Program-made: the position numbers and the translations under genes
Origin: an uncultured bacterium
Lineage (GTDB): Bacteria; Cyanobacteriota; Vampirovibrionia; Gastranaerophilales; Gastranaerophilaceae
Assembly: GCA_902462155.1 (NCBI GenBank)
Contig: CABQAQ010000011.1
Coordinates: forward strand, 1 to 60,099
Direction of reading: 5' to 3'
DNA length: 60,099 nt
The notes under the pieces: model-generated
Databases searched by the model: none
Seen by the model: the letters and a program-made list of their open reading frames with translations, nothing else
Told to the model about the DNA's origin: nothing
Part shown: piece after piece, positions 34,911 to 43,847 of the stretch
Numbering within the stretch: the stretch's first letter is position 1
How the letters are laid out: each line of letters begins with the position of its first letter

Positions 34911-36023
34911 ATGTGCCGAATCGGAGCAATAAAGTCAAAGAAGTATGTTCATCCTTCAAAGGCTTTAAAATTAATGCGTTCACAGCAAAAAGGGCACGAT
35001 AATTCAGGTTTTGCATTTTGTATGCAAGATCTTGGAGGAATATTTGAAAGTTATAAGAATTTGCCTATATTATCAATGGCTTGTACAAATGAGGGTATGC
35101 ACATAGCAGAAGAGATTTTGCATTCTTTAGGATTTGTAAGAGTAATGCAATGGTCACCTGATGTAAAAGTAGAAGATGCAAAAAATCTTAATATAGAGCC
35201 AATGCCAAATTATGTATTTGAAGTATTTAATTACCCAAAATCATATAAATATGCTCCTCAAAGTGAAAAAGACGAATTATTATTAGATACAAGATTGAAA
35301 TTAAGAAAAGCTCTAGAACAAAAAGATGAAGGATATGTATATTCTTTCTGGCCGGATACGTTAATGTTAAAAGAGATAGGAGATCCGAAAGATATAGGTA
35401 CATATTTTGGATTAGGAGAAGAGGATGATCAATTTACAGCAAAAATTATAACAGCTCAATGTAGACAAAATACTAATTATGACATAGTAAGATATGCAGC
35501 ACATCCATTTTTTTTGCAAGGATATACTGTTTTAGCTAATGGTGAAAATACATTTTACGAGAAGAATAAGTTATTCCAAGAGAAACTACATAGAGGGTAT
35601 ATAGGTTTTGAAAGTGATTCACAATGCTTTTTATATACTTTGCATTATGTAAATAAGATTTTAAAATGGCCATTAAAATATTATAAACATGTAATAACAC
35701 CATTACCATTTGAAGAAATGAAAAATAGAGAAGATAATAAAGTATTAAGTTATATAAAATCATCTTTAGCAAATTTAGAGATTAACGGCCCAAATGCAGT
35801 GATAGCCGTAACACCTGATGGCACAATGTTTACGACGTGTGATTCAAAGAAGCTAAGACCTGTAGTAATAGGTCAAGATGATGATACAGTAGTAATAACA
35901 TCCGAGGTAACAGGTATAAATGAGGTACTTATGGATAGGGATATATCGAAAGATATATATCCAAATGAGAGAGAAATGGTAATAGTAAGAAACGATTTAA
36001 AGGTTGAAAGATGGCAACAGTAA
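34911..36023 (+). CDS. Glutamate synthase amidotransferase subunit (class II GATase)
   Basis: A 370-residue protein equal to domain 1 of glutamate synthase. The catalytic cysteine is residue 2 (MCRIGAI), exposed after removal of the initiator methionine. QQKGHDNSGFAF and the later TPDGTMF and VVITSEVTG regions fit class II glutamine amidotransferases. It releases ammonia from glutamine for the FMN subunit encoded next. In most bacteria this domain is fused into GltB; the separate form is typical of archaea and of some deep bacterial lines. It overlaps the next gene by 13 bases. Confidence 0.9.
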   Translation: MCRIGAIKSKKYVHPSKALKLMRSQQKGHDNSGFAFCMQDLGGIFESYKNLPILSMACTNEGMHIAEEILHSLGFVRVMQWSPDVKVEDAKNLNIEPMPNYVFEVFNYPKSYKYAPQSEKDELLLDTRLKLRKALEQKDEGYVYSFWPDTLMLKEIGDPKDIGTYFGLGEEDDQFTAKIITAQCRQNTNYDIVRYAAHPFFLQGYTVLANGENTFYEKNKLFQEKLHRGYIGFESDSQCFLYTLHYVNKILKWPLKYYKHVITPLPFEEMKNREDNKVLSYIKSSLANLEINGPNAVIAVTPDGTMFTTCDSKKLRPVVIGQDDDTVVITSEVTGINEVLMDRDISKDIYPNEREMVIVRNDLKVERWQQ

Positions 36024-37645
36024 ATGATATATCAAAATCTGATATGATGTGGAGAATCCACTATGATCCAAATAGATGTACATTGTGTGGGAATTGTGTA
36101 GCGGCGTGTAGTTTTAATGCTATAAAAGCGAGTGTAGAAAAAAGGAAAAAAGTATATAGTGAAGGAGAAGTTCCTACCCCAAAAGTAAAGATAACAACAG
36201 TGCCTGTAATAAAGCAGATAATAAAATCATCAGAAAATTGCGTAGGTTGTGGATTATGTACAAGGGTATGTCCGAATGAGGCAATAAAACCAGTGTACAA
36301 TGAGCATAGTAGATACAATGTGATGTATAAATGTGAACACGCTGATTCAATAAAAAGGGGTGGAAGATCTAATTTACATACAGAAGGCAGGACATTAGAT
36401 AAAATAAAAATAGGTAGAATTTCTCAGATGACGGATCCGTCATTAGATGCGAAACGTCATACATTTGATATTTTAGCACCATTTGGAAGAGTAATGCCTC
36501 CTAGTAAGTTACCATTTAAAATAGAAGGGGATAATATATCTATTGATAATACAATGCCTCCATCTAATTGGATATATCCGATAATAATAGGAGATATGTC
36601 AATAGGTGCATTATCGACTCGTATGTGGGAAGCAATGGCCATAGCAACAGCATATTTAAATGAGGTAATAGGTTTACCGGTTAGAATGTGTACCGGAGAA
36701 GGTGGAGTTCCTGTAAGATTATTAAAATCAAGATACATAAAGTATATGATATTGCAAATAGCATCGGGGCATTTTGGATGGAATAGAATAATAAATACAA
36801 TGCCTTATATGCAGGAGAATCCTGGAGGGATTTTAATAAAGATTGGTCAGGGAGCTAAGCCTGGAGATGGTGGATTATTATTATCCAAAAAAGTTGTAAG
36901 GCATATTCAAGAGATAAGAGGTGTACCAAAAGCAGATTTATTATCACCACCAAATCATCAAGGTTTATATTCTATAGAAGAGAGTGTTCAGAAGATGTTT
37001 TTATCGCTCAATGCTGCATTTAAATTCCAAGTGCCTGTAGCAATAAAAACAGCCGCTTCAGTAACCAGTGTATCAGTATATAATAATTTATTAAGAGATC
37101 CATATAATATAGTAGGCGGATTTTTCTTAGATGGAATTCAAGGTGGAACCGGAGCAGCATACGAGATTTCATTGAATCATACTGGTCATCCTATTGTATC
37201 TAGATTAAGAGATTGTTATTTAGCAGCGGTACATCAAGGTAAACAAGGTCAGATACCATTATGGGCAGCAGGCGGTTTAGGTATGCGTGGAGCTTTAGCA
37301 GCGGATGCGTTTAAGATGATGTGTCTTGGGGCAAATGGGGTATTTATGGGCCGTTTAGTTCTTCAGATGGCAGGTTGTGTGGGTAATGACTTTGGAAGAT
37401 GTAATGCTTGTAATACAGGTAATTGTCCAATAGGAATAACAACACAAAATCCTTTATTAGTAAAAAGACTAGATGTAGATAAAGTAGCAGAAAATATAGT
37501 TAATTACTTTATTGCAACAGATATAGAGTTAAAGAAATTGCTTGCACCAATAGGAAACAGCTCATTACCAATTGGTAGATCAGATGCTTTAGTTTCTGTA
37601 GATAAGCATATATCAACAAGATTACAGATACAGCATGTATGTTAA
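36011..37645 (+). CDS. gltB: Glutamate synthase FMN subunit with N-terminal ferredoxin domain
   Basis: A 544-residue protein. Residues about 15-95 hold two [4Fe-4S] ferredoxin motifs (CTLCGNCVAAC and CVGCGLCTRVCP). The remainder is the FMN-binding TIM-barrel of glutamate synthase: GALSTRMWEAMA, IKIGQGAKPGDGG, LLSPPNHQGLYS, GGTGAAYEISLNHTG and FGRCNACNTGNCPIG, the last carrying the [3Fe-4S] cysteines. It converts 2-oxoglutarate plus ammonia to glutamate. The built-in ferredoxin domain suggests electron delivery from ferredoxin or the next subunit. Confidence 0.94.
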   Translation: MATVNDISKSDMMWRIHYDPNRCTLCGNCVAACSFNAIKASVEKRKKVYSEGEVPTPKVKITTVPVIKQIIKSSENCVGCGLCTRVCPNEAIKPVYNEHSRYNVMYKCEHADSIKRGGRSNLHTEGRTLDKIKIGRISQMTDPSLDAKRHTFDILAPFGRVMPPSKLPFKIEGDNISIDNTMPPSNWIYPIIIGDMSIGALSTRMWEAMAIATAYLNEVIGLPVRMCTGEGGVPVRLLKSRYIKYMILQIASGHFGWNRIINTMPYMQENPGGILIKIGQGAKPGDGGLLLSKKVVRHIQEIRGVPKADLLSPPNHQGLYSIEESVQKMFLSLNAAFKFQVPVAIKTAASVTSVSVYNNLLRDPYNIVGGFFLDGIQGGTGAAYEISLNHTGHPIVSRLRDCYLAAVHQGKQGQIPLWAAGGLGMRGALAADAFKMMCLGANGVFMGRLVLQMAGCVGNDFGRCNACNTGNCPIGITTQNPLLVKRLDVDKVAENIVNYFIATDIELKKLLAPIGNSSLPIGRSDALVSVDKHISTRLQIQHVC

Positions 37646-37674
37646 ATAAAAAAGATTAAGGTTAGCTATAAAAT

Positions 37675-40002
37675 ATGAAAGAACAGTTATATATAAACAG
37701 TATAGAAAATGATCATAGATTATCAACACAAGAACTATTACAGTTGATTAATAAAAAGATAGAAGATGGTTATAGAAATTTTAAAATAAAAGCTTGTGGT
37801 CAACACGATATTGGTGGTCCATTATGGACGAATGATAATCAGAATTTGACTTTTGAAATAGAAAACCCAGGCCAAAGAGTAGGTTCAATGGGAATGAAGG
37901 GTACAACAATAATAGTTAACGGATCAGCACCGGCAGATATAGGATGGTTAAATGCCGGAGCTGAAATTATAGTTAAAGGCGATGGAGGAGATACAACGTC
38001 GCATTGTGCTGCTAGTGGAAAAATTTATATAGCAGGTAGAGTAGGTACACGTTCTGGAGCTTTAATGAAGCACGATCCAAAATTTCCTGCTCCTGAGTTT
38101 TGGGTATTAAAAAATACAGGCTCGTTTTCTTTTGAATTTATGGGTGGTGGTATTGCTGTAATCTGTGGATTAGATTGTGAAAATTTATCTTCTGTTTTAG
38201 GGGATCGCTCTTGCATTGGTATGGTTGGTGGCACAATTTATTTTAGAGGTAAGGTTGAGAATATTTCTTCTGAAGTACTTATAGAAAATTTAGATGATTC
38301 CGATATTGAATTTTTAAAACAAGGCTTAGATTCTTTTTTAGAGAAAATAGATTTAAAACAAGAGTATAAAACTTTAATTGATTTCAACAAATGGAAGAAA
38401 ATAATTCCAAAAACGTTTGAAGAGCGTAAAGGTAATAATAGAATATCAATAAAAGATTTTAGAGAAAAACAATGGGTTCAGGATGGAATTTTTGGAGATA
38501 TATATCAAGATGATTTAAAAGTAAATCAGATAGTAAATACTGCAGAAAATCGTTTAAGAATACCAAGTTGGAATAATTATAAAAAATCTGCACCTTGTGA
38601 AGCATATTGTCCAATAGGGATACCTACACAAAAGAGAATAAATTTACTAAAACAAGGAAAAATCAAAGAAGCTTGTGATATGATTTTTGAATATACGCCG
38701 TTTCCGGCAACTGTATGTGCAGAAGTATGTCCGCAATTATGTATGAATGATTGTTCTAGAAAACGAGTTGATGAACATATTAATATTTCAAGTCTAGGCT
38801 TAATGTCAAGGGATGTAAAATTTGATAAATTTTTAAATATAAAATCCGAAAAAATAGCAATAATAGGTGCCGGAGTTGCTGGTTTATCTTGTGCTTGGCA
38901 GCTTAAAAAGCTTGGATATGTTGTGGATGTTTTTGAGGCGGATAAGGAAATAGGTGGTAAATTAAGACAAGTTATTCCATTTGATAGATTAAATCAAGAT
39001 AATTTGCAAATAGAATTAGATAGACTAAAAAAATCAGGAATAAATTTTTATTTAAATCATCAAGTTCAAAAAGAAGAGTTCGAAAAGATGAAGAAGGACT
39101 ATGATGCTATAGTAATTGCTATCGGAGCCCATAATCCTTTTGTTATACCTATAGAAGGCTCAGAAAAATTAATAAAGGGATTAGACTTTTTAAAAGAGGT
39201 AAATAAGGGTAATTTAGTAAATATAGGAGAAAAGGTTGTAGTAATAGGAGCCGGTAATGCTGCAATGGATGTAGTAATAGGAGCTTATAAATCTGGAGCA
39301 AGAGAAGTTACCGCTATTGATATTCAAAAACCTGCAGCATTTGATAAGGAGATAAATCACGCTAAAAGTTTAGGTGCTAAAATTTTATGGCCTTGTTTTA
39401 CAGAGAAAATAACAGATGATGGTGTTGTTTTGAAAGATGGTAGTTTGCTTGAGGCTAATAGTGTTATTATATCTATTGGAGATAGACCTGATTTTTCTTT
39501 TTTAGATAATGAATATCTTACAGAAAATAAGAGATTTGCTTATAATAAGTATTTACAGTCTGAGCGTGATGAAAAAATATTTATAATAGGTGATTCAACT
39601 AAGCAGGGGTTATTTACACATTCTATAGCTGATGGTAGGAATGTAGCTTTAAATATTGAAAAATATTTTAATAATTTACCTTTAGAAACTATAGAAAAAG
39701 AAAAAGCAGTAATCAACCCTAGAGAAGATGTAAAAGCTGAATATTATGAAGTATATTCTCCACTAAAAGTATTTGAACAAAAAGGATACGACGAGGATAA
39801 AAGATGTTTGAGTTGTGGATTATGTAGGGATTGTGAATTTTGTTTAAATGCTTGCCCTGTACAAGCCATTGAGAAGTTTACAAATGAAAATGGTGAAGTA
39901 ATTTATACATCAAACGAGCAAAGATGTATAGGCTGTGGTATATGTGCCGGAGTTTGTCCTTGTGGTATATGGACTATGAGTAAGAATAATATATATGAAT
40001 AA
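37675..40002 (+). CDS. Fusion of GltB C-terminal domain, GltD-like reductase and ferredoxin
   Basis: A 775-residue fusion. Residues about 1-230 are the GXGXG beta-helix domain of GltB (MGMKGTTIIVNGSAPADIGW, GGIAVICG). Residues about 280-640 are the GltD small-subunit fold: cysteine cluster (CEAYCPIGIPTQ, CAEVCPQLCMNDC), FAD site IGAGVAGLSCAWQL and NADPH site VIGAGNAAMDVVIGA. Residues about 700-770 hold two more [4Fe-4S] motifs (CGLCRDCEFCLNACP, CIGCGICAGVCPCG). It would carry electrons from NAD(P)H or ferredoxin to the FMN subunit. The joining of GltB-C to GltD is unusual. Confidence 0.9.
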   Translation: MKEQLYINSIENDHRLSTQELLQLINKKIEDGYRNFKIKACGQHDIGGPLWTNDNQNLTFEIENPGQRVGSMGMKGTTIIVNGSAPADIGWLNAGAEIIVKGDGGDTTSHCAASGKIYIAGRVGTRSGALMKHDPKFPAPEFWVLKNTGSFSFEFMGGGIAVICGLDCENLSSVLGDRSCIGMVGGTIYFRGKVENISSEVLIENLDDSDIEFLKQGLDSFLEKIDLKQEYKTLIDFNKWKKIIPKTFEERKGNNRISIKDFREKQWVQDGIFGDIYQDDLKVNQIVNTAENRLRIPSWNNYKKSAPCEAYCPIGIPTQKRINLLKQGKIKEACDMIFEYTPFPATVCAEVCPQLCMNDCSRKRVDEHINISSLGLMSRDVKFDKFLNIKSEKIAIIGAGVAGLSCAWQLKKLGYVVDVFEADKEIGGKLRQVIPFDRLNQDNLQIELDRLKKSGINFYLNHQVQKEEFEKMKKDYDAIVIAIGAHNPFVIPIEGSEKLIKGLDFLKEVNKGNLVNIGEKVVVIGAGNAAMDVVIGAYKSGAREVTAIDIQKPAAFDKEINHAKSLGAKILWPCFTEKITDDGVVLKDGSLLEANSVIISIGDRPDFSFLDNEYLTENKRFAYNKYLQSERDEKIFIIGDSTKQGLFTHSIADGRNVALNIEKYFNNLPLETIEKEKAVINPREDVKAEYYEVYSPLKVFEQKGYDEDKRCLSCGLCRDCEFCLNACPVQAIEKFTNENGEVIYTSNEQRCIGCGICAGVCPCGIWTMSKNNIYE

Positions 40003-40029
40003 TTATGCTAATAAGAGAAAAGAAAGAAG

Positions 40030-40572
40030 ATGTCTGAAGAAAGTATACTAATCAGAAATATAGAACAAAATGATTTAGATAATATTATGCGGATAGAAGA
40101 AGAAGCATATGGTCCACATCATTGGAGTAGGAGTTCATTTGAGCTAGAACTAGATAATAAACTAGCCAGATATTATTGTGCCGTAAATAATAAAAACGAA
40201 ATTTTAGGTTATCTTGGATCTTGGAACATACTTGACGAGGCTCATATAGCGACCTTAGCTATTAGTAAAAATTTTAGACGTCATAAAATAGCGCATAGAT
40301 TATTTATAGAATTTCTTGATAATTGTTACAAAGAAATGATAAAGTTCATTACTTTAGAAGTAAGAGTAAGTAATTCTTCGGCAATAGCATTATATAAAAA
40401 ATTCGGATTAAAATCTGTAGGAGTAAGAAAATTCTACTATCAAGATAATAATGAGGATGCCTATGTAATGTTTTCTGAAAATATCTGGGATGATAAATAC
40501 AAGAGTATATATAAAAAAAATAAGCAAGAGCTAGAGCGATATATAAATGAAACAAAAAATGAAGCGATTTGA
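40030..40572 (+). CDS. rimI: RimI-like GNAT acetyltransferase
   Basis: A 180-residue GNAT protein. EEEAYGPHHWSRSSFELEL and the acetyl-CoA loop (LAISKNFRRHKIAHRLF, an R-x-x-x-G-like variant) with EVRVSNSSAIALYKKFGLK match RimI, which acetylates the N-terminus of ribosomal protein S18, or a related protein N-acetyltransferase. The canonical glycine of the loop (RxxGxG/A) is replaced (RRHKIA), so acetyl-CoA binding may be non-standard. It follows the glutamate synthase genes by 27 bases. Confidence 0.8.
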   Translation: MSEESILIRNIEQNDLDNIMRIEEEAYGPHHWSRSSFELELDNKLARYYCAVNNKNEILGYLGSWNILDEAHIATLAISKNFRRHKIAHRLFIEFLDNCYKEMIKFITLEVRVSNSSAIALYKKFGLKSVGVRKFYYQDNNEDAYVMFSENIWDDKYKSIYKKNKQELERYINETKNEAI

Positions 40573-41215
40573 AAATCAATTTGATCAGTTTTCTTATAGT
40601 AATCAACAGCTAAAATTTACATTAGGTACTTTAACAGTTGTATTTTTATCTGTATTTCTTATAGTAATATCAACATTTACACAGATTTCTGTAAATAAGT
40701 ACTGTATGCCATCATATTTATTAAAATTAATAGGTTTAGATAGTATGAGTACTTGTTTTTATAAATACATACCACAGATACCAGTAATACTATTTATTGC
40801 AACCTTATTGGGACGAAAATTTGGTACAATTTCTGTAATACTGTACATTATAGCAGGATTATTTTTTGTTCCGATATTTGCTTTAGGTGGAGGAATAAAT
40901 TATATTTTTGAGTACCCTTTTGGATTTATTCTAGCATATATACCGGCAGTAATAATATCAGGAGGCTTATTAGATAAAGAATTTTCTTTAAAAAATATAT
41001 TAAAAGCTACAATTTTTGGAGTATTAATAATCCATATTATAGGCATTTTATATTTAATTATAATATTATTTTTAAAATCAGAACCATTATGTTATGTACT
41101 AAATTGGATAACAATACCAAGCGGTATAAAAATAGTATACGATCTTGTATTTGGATTAATAGCTATTCTTATCGGTCGATTAGTAAAAAAAATTCTTTGG
41201 TTAGCAATGGGTTAG
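40547..41215 (+). CDS. bioY: BioY biotin transporter substrate-binding component
   Basis: A 222-residue membrane protein with about six hydrophobic helices. GRKFGTISVILYIIAGLFFV followed by PIFALGGG and FEYPFGFILAYIPA is the BioY pattern. BioY is the S-component of the energy-coupling factor biotin importer. The ATPase and T-component are not in the window, so it would use shared modules. The ATG lies 26 bases inside the end of the acetyltransferase gene. Confidence 0.85.
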   Translation: MKQKMKRFENQFDQFSYSNQQLKFTLGTLTVVFLSVFLIVISTFTQISVNKYCMPSYLLKLIGLDSMSTCFYKYIPQIPVILFIATLLGRKFGTISVILYIIAGLFFVPIFALGGGINYIFEYPFGFILAYIPAVIISGGLLDKEFSLKNILKATIFGVLIIHIIGILYLIIILFLKSEPLCYVLNWITIPSGIKIVYDLVFGLIAILIGRLVKKILWLAMG

Positions 41216-41479
41216 TTAAATAGCTACGTTTAAGAATATATTTGTCAAACCTGATTGTAAAAATTTTAATAATAGAAGAGCAATAATAGGCGAAAAGTCT
41301 ATACCTGCAACTGGCGGAATAATTTTTCTAAATAAATTAAGATATGGATCAACAAGCATAGATAAAGCTCTAGGAGCTCCGTCATACCAATTAATTGATG
41401 GGATCCAAGTTAAAAAAACTCGGATTATTATTACCCACCAATAAAGCTCAAATACTTGATAAATAAAATTAGCTATCAT
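41216..41479 (-). CDS. YggT-family membrane protein
   Basis: An 87-residue protein with two hydrophobic helices around the family motif (IIRVFLTWIPSI then DPYLNLFRKIIPPVAGIDFSP). YggT proteins are linked to osmotic stress in bacteria and to plastid and cyanobacterial division-site functions. Its stop codon adjoins that of bioY, so the genes are convergent with no gap. Confidence 0.9.
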   Translation of the reverse strand: MIANFIYQVFELYWWVIIIRVFLTWIPSINWYDGAPRALSMLVDPYLNLFRKIIPPVAGIDFSPIIALLLLKFLQSGLTNIFLNVAI

Positions 41480-41508
41480 TTCTTTTAAATCTATCCTGAA
41501 TTTTTTTA

Positions 41509-42312
41509 TTATAACCTTGAACTAGACAATGTATTAGCACAATTACAATTATCTCTCGACTCAGGTAAATTTTCAATCAGATAAAATAATACCTTTTTAA
41601 GATTAGATATATTGTTATTAAATACTTGAATAACTTCATGATGAGAAACAGGAGGGACATCCCCAACAAGTCCGGCATCATAGTCAGTAATTAAGGCTAT
41701 AGTCAAAGGACACATATCCATTTCTTTAATAAGGTGAACTTCTGGATATTGACTCATATTTATTACGTGCCATCCTTGAGAAGTGAAAAATTTAGATTCT
41801 GCTTTAGTAGAAAATCTAGGGCCATTAATTACCACAACAGTACCTGATTTATGTAAATTTACATTACAAGCCTCACAAGCTTTAATAGCTAAACTTCGTA
41901 ACTCTGGACAATAAGGATCAGCAGCACTAGGGTGAGTAACTATAGGGCCTTCAAAAAATGTATTTTTTCTACCATCAGTCCAATCTACATACTGATCACA
42001 GATAACGAAATCACCTGGTTTCACATTTTGTTGTAAGCTACCTGAAGCACAAGGTGAAATTAATCTTTTAACACCTATTGATTTCATTGCCCATACATTA
42101 GCACGATAATTTATCATATGCGGTAATAATGTATGATTTCTACCGTGTCTAGGCATAAATGCCACATTATGTTTACCTATTTTGCCTAGAAAAATACTAT
42201 CACTTGGCATACCATATGGTGTTTCTACTTTTATTTCTTTTATTTCATCAAGAAATTTATAAAACCCTGATCCACCAAATACTCCAACTGTTGCTATATT
42301 GTTTCTTTCCAT
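41509..42312 (-). CDS. mtnP: S-methyl-5'-thioadenosine phosphorylase
   Basis: A 267-residue purine nucleoside phosphorylase-family enzyme. GVFGGSGFYKF, FMPRHGRNHTLLPHMINYRA, SPCASGSLQQ, GPRFSTKAESKFF and NMSQYPEVHL are characteristic of MTAP. It phosphorolyses methylthioadenosine to adenine and methylthioribose-1-phosphate, for methionine and polyamine salvage. The ATG is preceded by AAAGGATAAAAAATA. No other salvage gene is nearby. Confidence 0.94.
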   Translation of the reverse strand: MERNNIATVGVFGGSGFYKFLDEIKEIKVETPYGMPSDSIFLGKIGKHNVAFMPRHGRNHTLLPHMINYRANVWAMKSIGVKRLISPCASGSLQQNVKPGDFVICDQYVDWTDGRKNTFFEGPIVTHPSAADPYCPELRSLAIKACEACNVNLHKSGTVVVINGPRFSTKAESKFFTSQGWHVINMSQYPEVHLIKEMDMCPLTIALITDYDAGLVGDVPPVSHHEVIQVFNNNISNLKKVLFYLIENLPESRDNCNCANTLSSSRL

Positions 42313-42355
42313 TATTTTTTATCCTTTTTTATTATTATCAAAACTTAAATTTAAT

Positions 42356-43051
42356 TTATTTTAAAAATCGTGTACCTTCTTCTAAAGCTTTAACAGAGCA
42401 GTAATACCTAAACTCGTTATTATAAAGATATATTCTACCGGTTGAAAATAGTTTAAATCTATATCTATCTCCTGTACAATCATTTTCTTTTTCAGCTAAA
42501 GTATTAGGTGGAAGTGGACCATTTACATCTACTGTAATAATCATTTGACCTTCATTTCCGCTAATCCAATTTCCTTGGCTATCAAGTACTATATTAGATA
42601 AAGATTTTACTGTTGCAGAGGTAAAATACCAATCCATACCATCAGCGGTAGTAAAACTAGGCTTAGAAGATGTATCACCATTAGCAAGTGAATTTAAATC
42701 CGGGTTAACTAACGTACCTTCTGGTGTTCCATTAGGCTTTAACATTCCATAATTCGTATTACAAGAAACTTCTCCAATAAGATTAAGTTTGCTTGCTATA
42801 TTTTCACAAATAGATTTTTTATTAGTAGCTTCAGTCCCCAAAGCTTGCCAAGTTGTTGTCGGATATAATTCAGAATCATTAAGCATAGCATGTACAGCTT
42901 CAGAGAAATTACTATATGCTTTTCTAAATAATACGTTGTTTTTATTTGGTGTGATATTATTAAGAGCTGGAATTACTATTGCTAGTAATGTAGCTAATAT
43001 AATAAGAGTAATTGTGACTTCCATTAAAGTAAATGCTTTTTTGCGTATCAT
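42356..43051 (-). CDS. Prepilin-like protein (type IV pilin-like)
   Basis: A 231-residue protein with a class III prepilin leader (MIRKKA then FTLMEVTITLIILATLLAIV), to be cut and N-methylated by a prepilin peptidase. The cut follows Ala instead of the usual Gly. The globular part (LFRKAYSNFSEAVHAMLND, VDVNGPLPPNTLAEKENDC) resembles the neighbouring gene, so the two arose by duplication. It ends YYCSVKAL with a cysteine pair likely to form a disulfide. AAAGGAG precedes the ATG. Confidence 0.9.
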   Translation of the reverse strand: MIRKKAFTLMEVTITLIILATLLAIVIPALNNITPNKNNVLFRKAYSNFSEAVHAMLNDSELYPTTTWQALGTEATNKKSICENIASKLNLIGEVSCNTNYGMLKPNGTPEGTLVNPDLNSLANGDTSSKPSFTTADGMDWYFTSATVKSLSNIVLDSQGNWISGNEGQMIITVDVNGPLPPNTLAEKENDCTGDRYRFKLFSTGRIYLYNNEFRYYCSVKALEEGTRFLK

Positions 43052-43067
43052 TATTAATTTATCTCCT

Positions 43068-43658
43068 TTAGTCTTTAGAAATTTTTGAGCCTTTCTTTAA
43101 TGCTTCTGTTGCACAATAGTGATTAGATTGAGTATAATCAGTACCTACTTTTCCATTGCCATATAAATAAAATTCATACCTGTCACCATCACAGTTATTA
43201 TTTTGATCAGCTAGAACATTTGGTCCATTATTGGGACCATTGACATCTACTTTAATCGTGATTTTCTCATCTTCTGATGAGATTGTTGAGGCGTTTGGCA
43301 AAAAGAATGCTATACCATTAGATAATGTAAAACTTGGTATAGTACCAAAATCATTGGAACTATCACCACATATATTTTGGTCACCTGTTATACTGAGCAT
43401 ATTTGTTAGATTTTGGCAAATATTACTATTATTTTGGGCTGCAGCTGTGAAAGCCGGATTGTCGTCGGTATATAATGAGGTATCATTAACAATAGCATAT
43501 ACTGCTTCAGAGAAGGTATAAAAAGCTTTTCTAAACAGAATGTTGTTTGTATCAGGTTTGACATTTATTAATACCGGAATAACTAGTGCTGCAATTACGG
43601 CTACTACAGTTAATGTAATTATCATTTCAGCTAAAGTGAAAGCGAATACCTTCTTCAT
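43068..43658 (-). CDS. Prepilin-like protein, paralogue of the adjacent gene
   Basis: A 196-residue prepilin-like protein. The start chosen is the ATG at 43658 (AAAGGATTTGATAAG upstream), giving MKKVFAFTLAEMIITLTVV; an ATG six codons earlier would include the ribosome site itself. LFRKAFYTFSEAVYAIVND and VDVNGPNNGPNVLADQNN align with the downstream gene. It probably is a minor pilin or pseudopilin. The 16-base gap to the next gene indicates an operon. Confidence 0.9.
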   Translation of the reverse strand: MKKVFAFTLAEMIITLTVVAVIAALVIPVLINVKPDTNNILFRKAFYTFSEAVYAIVNDTSLYTDDNPAFTAAAQNNSNICQNLTNMLSITGDQNICGDSSNDFGTIPSFTLSNGIAFFLPNASTISSEDEKITIKVDVNGPNNGPNVLADQNNNCDGDRYEFYLYGNGKVGTDYTQSNHYCATEALKKGSKISKD

Positions 43659-43847
43659 CTTATCAAATCCTTTCATTAAAAATATTTAATAAAAAACAAA
43701 GCACAATTATTAATATAGTTTACTTTAATTTTGTACATTTGTAAATAAATTTTAATATTATTCTTTAAATTTGTAAATTTTTATTTTTATTTTATTATTT
43801 ATATAGTATGTGGGCATAAATATTTTATTAAAAGGAGTGTATTAAAA

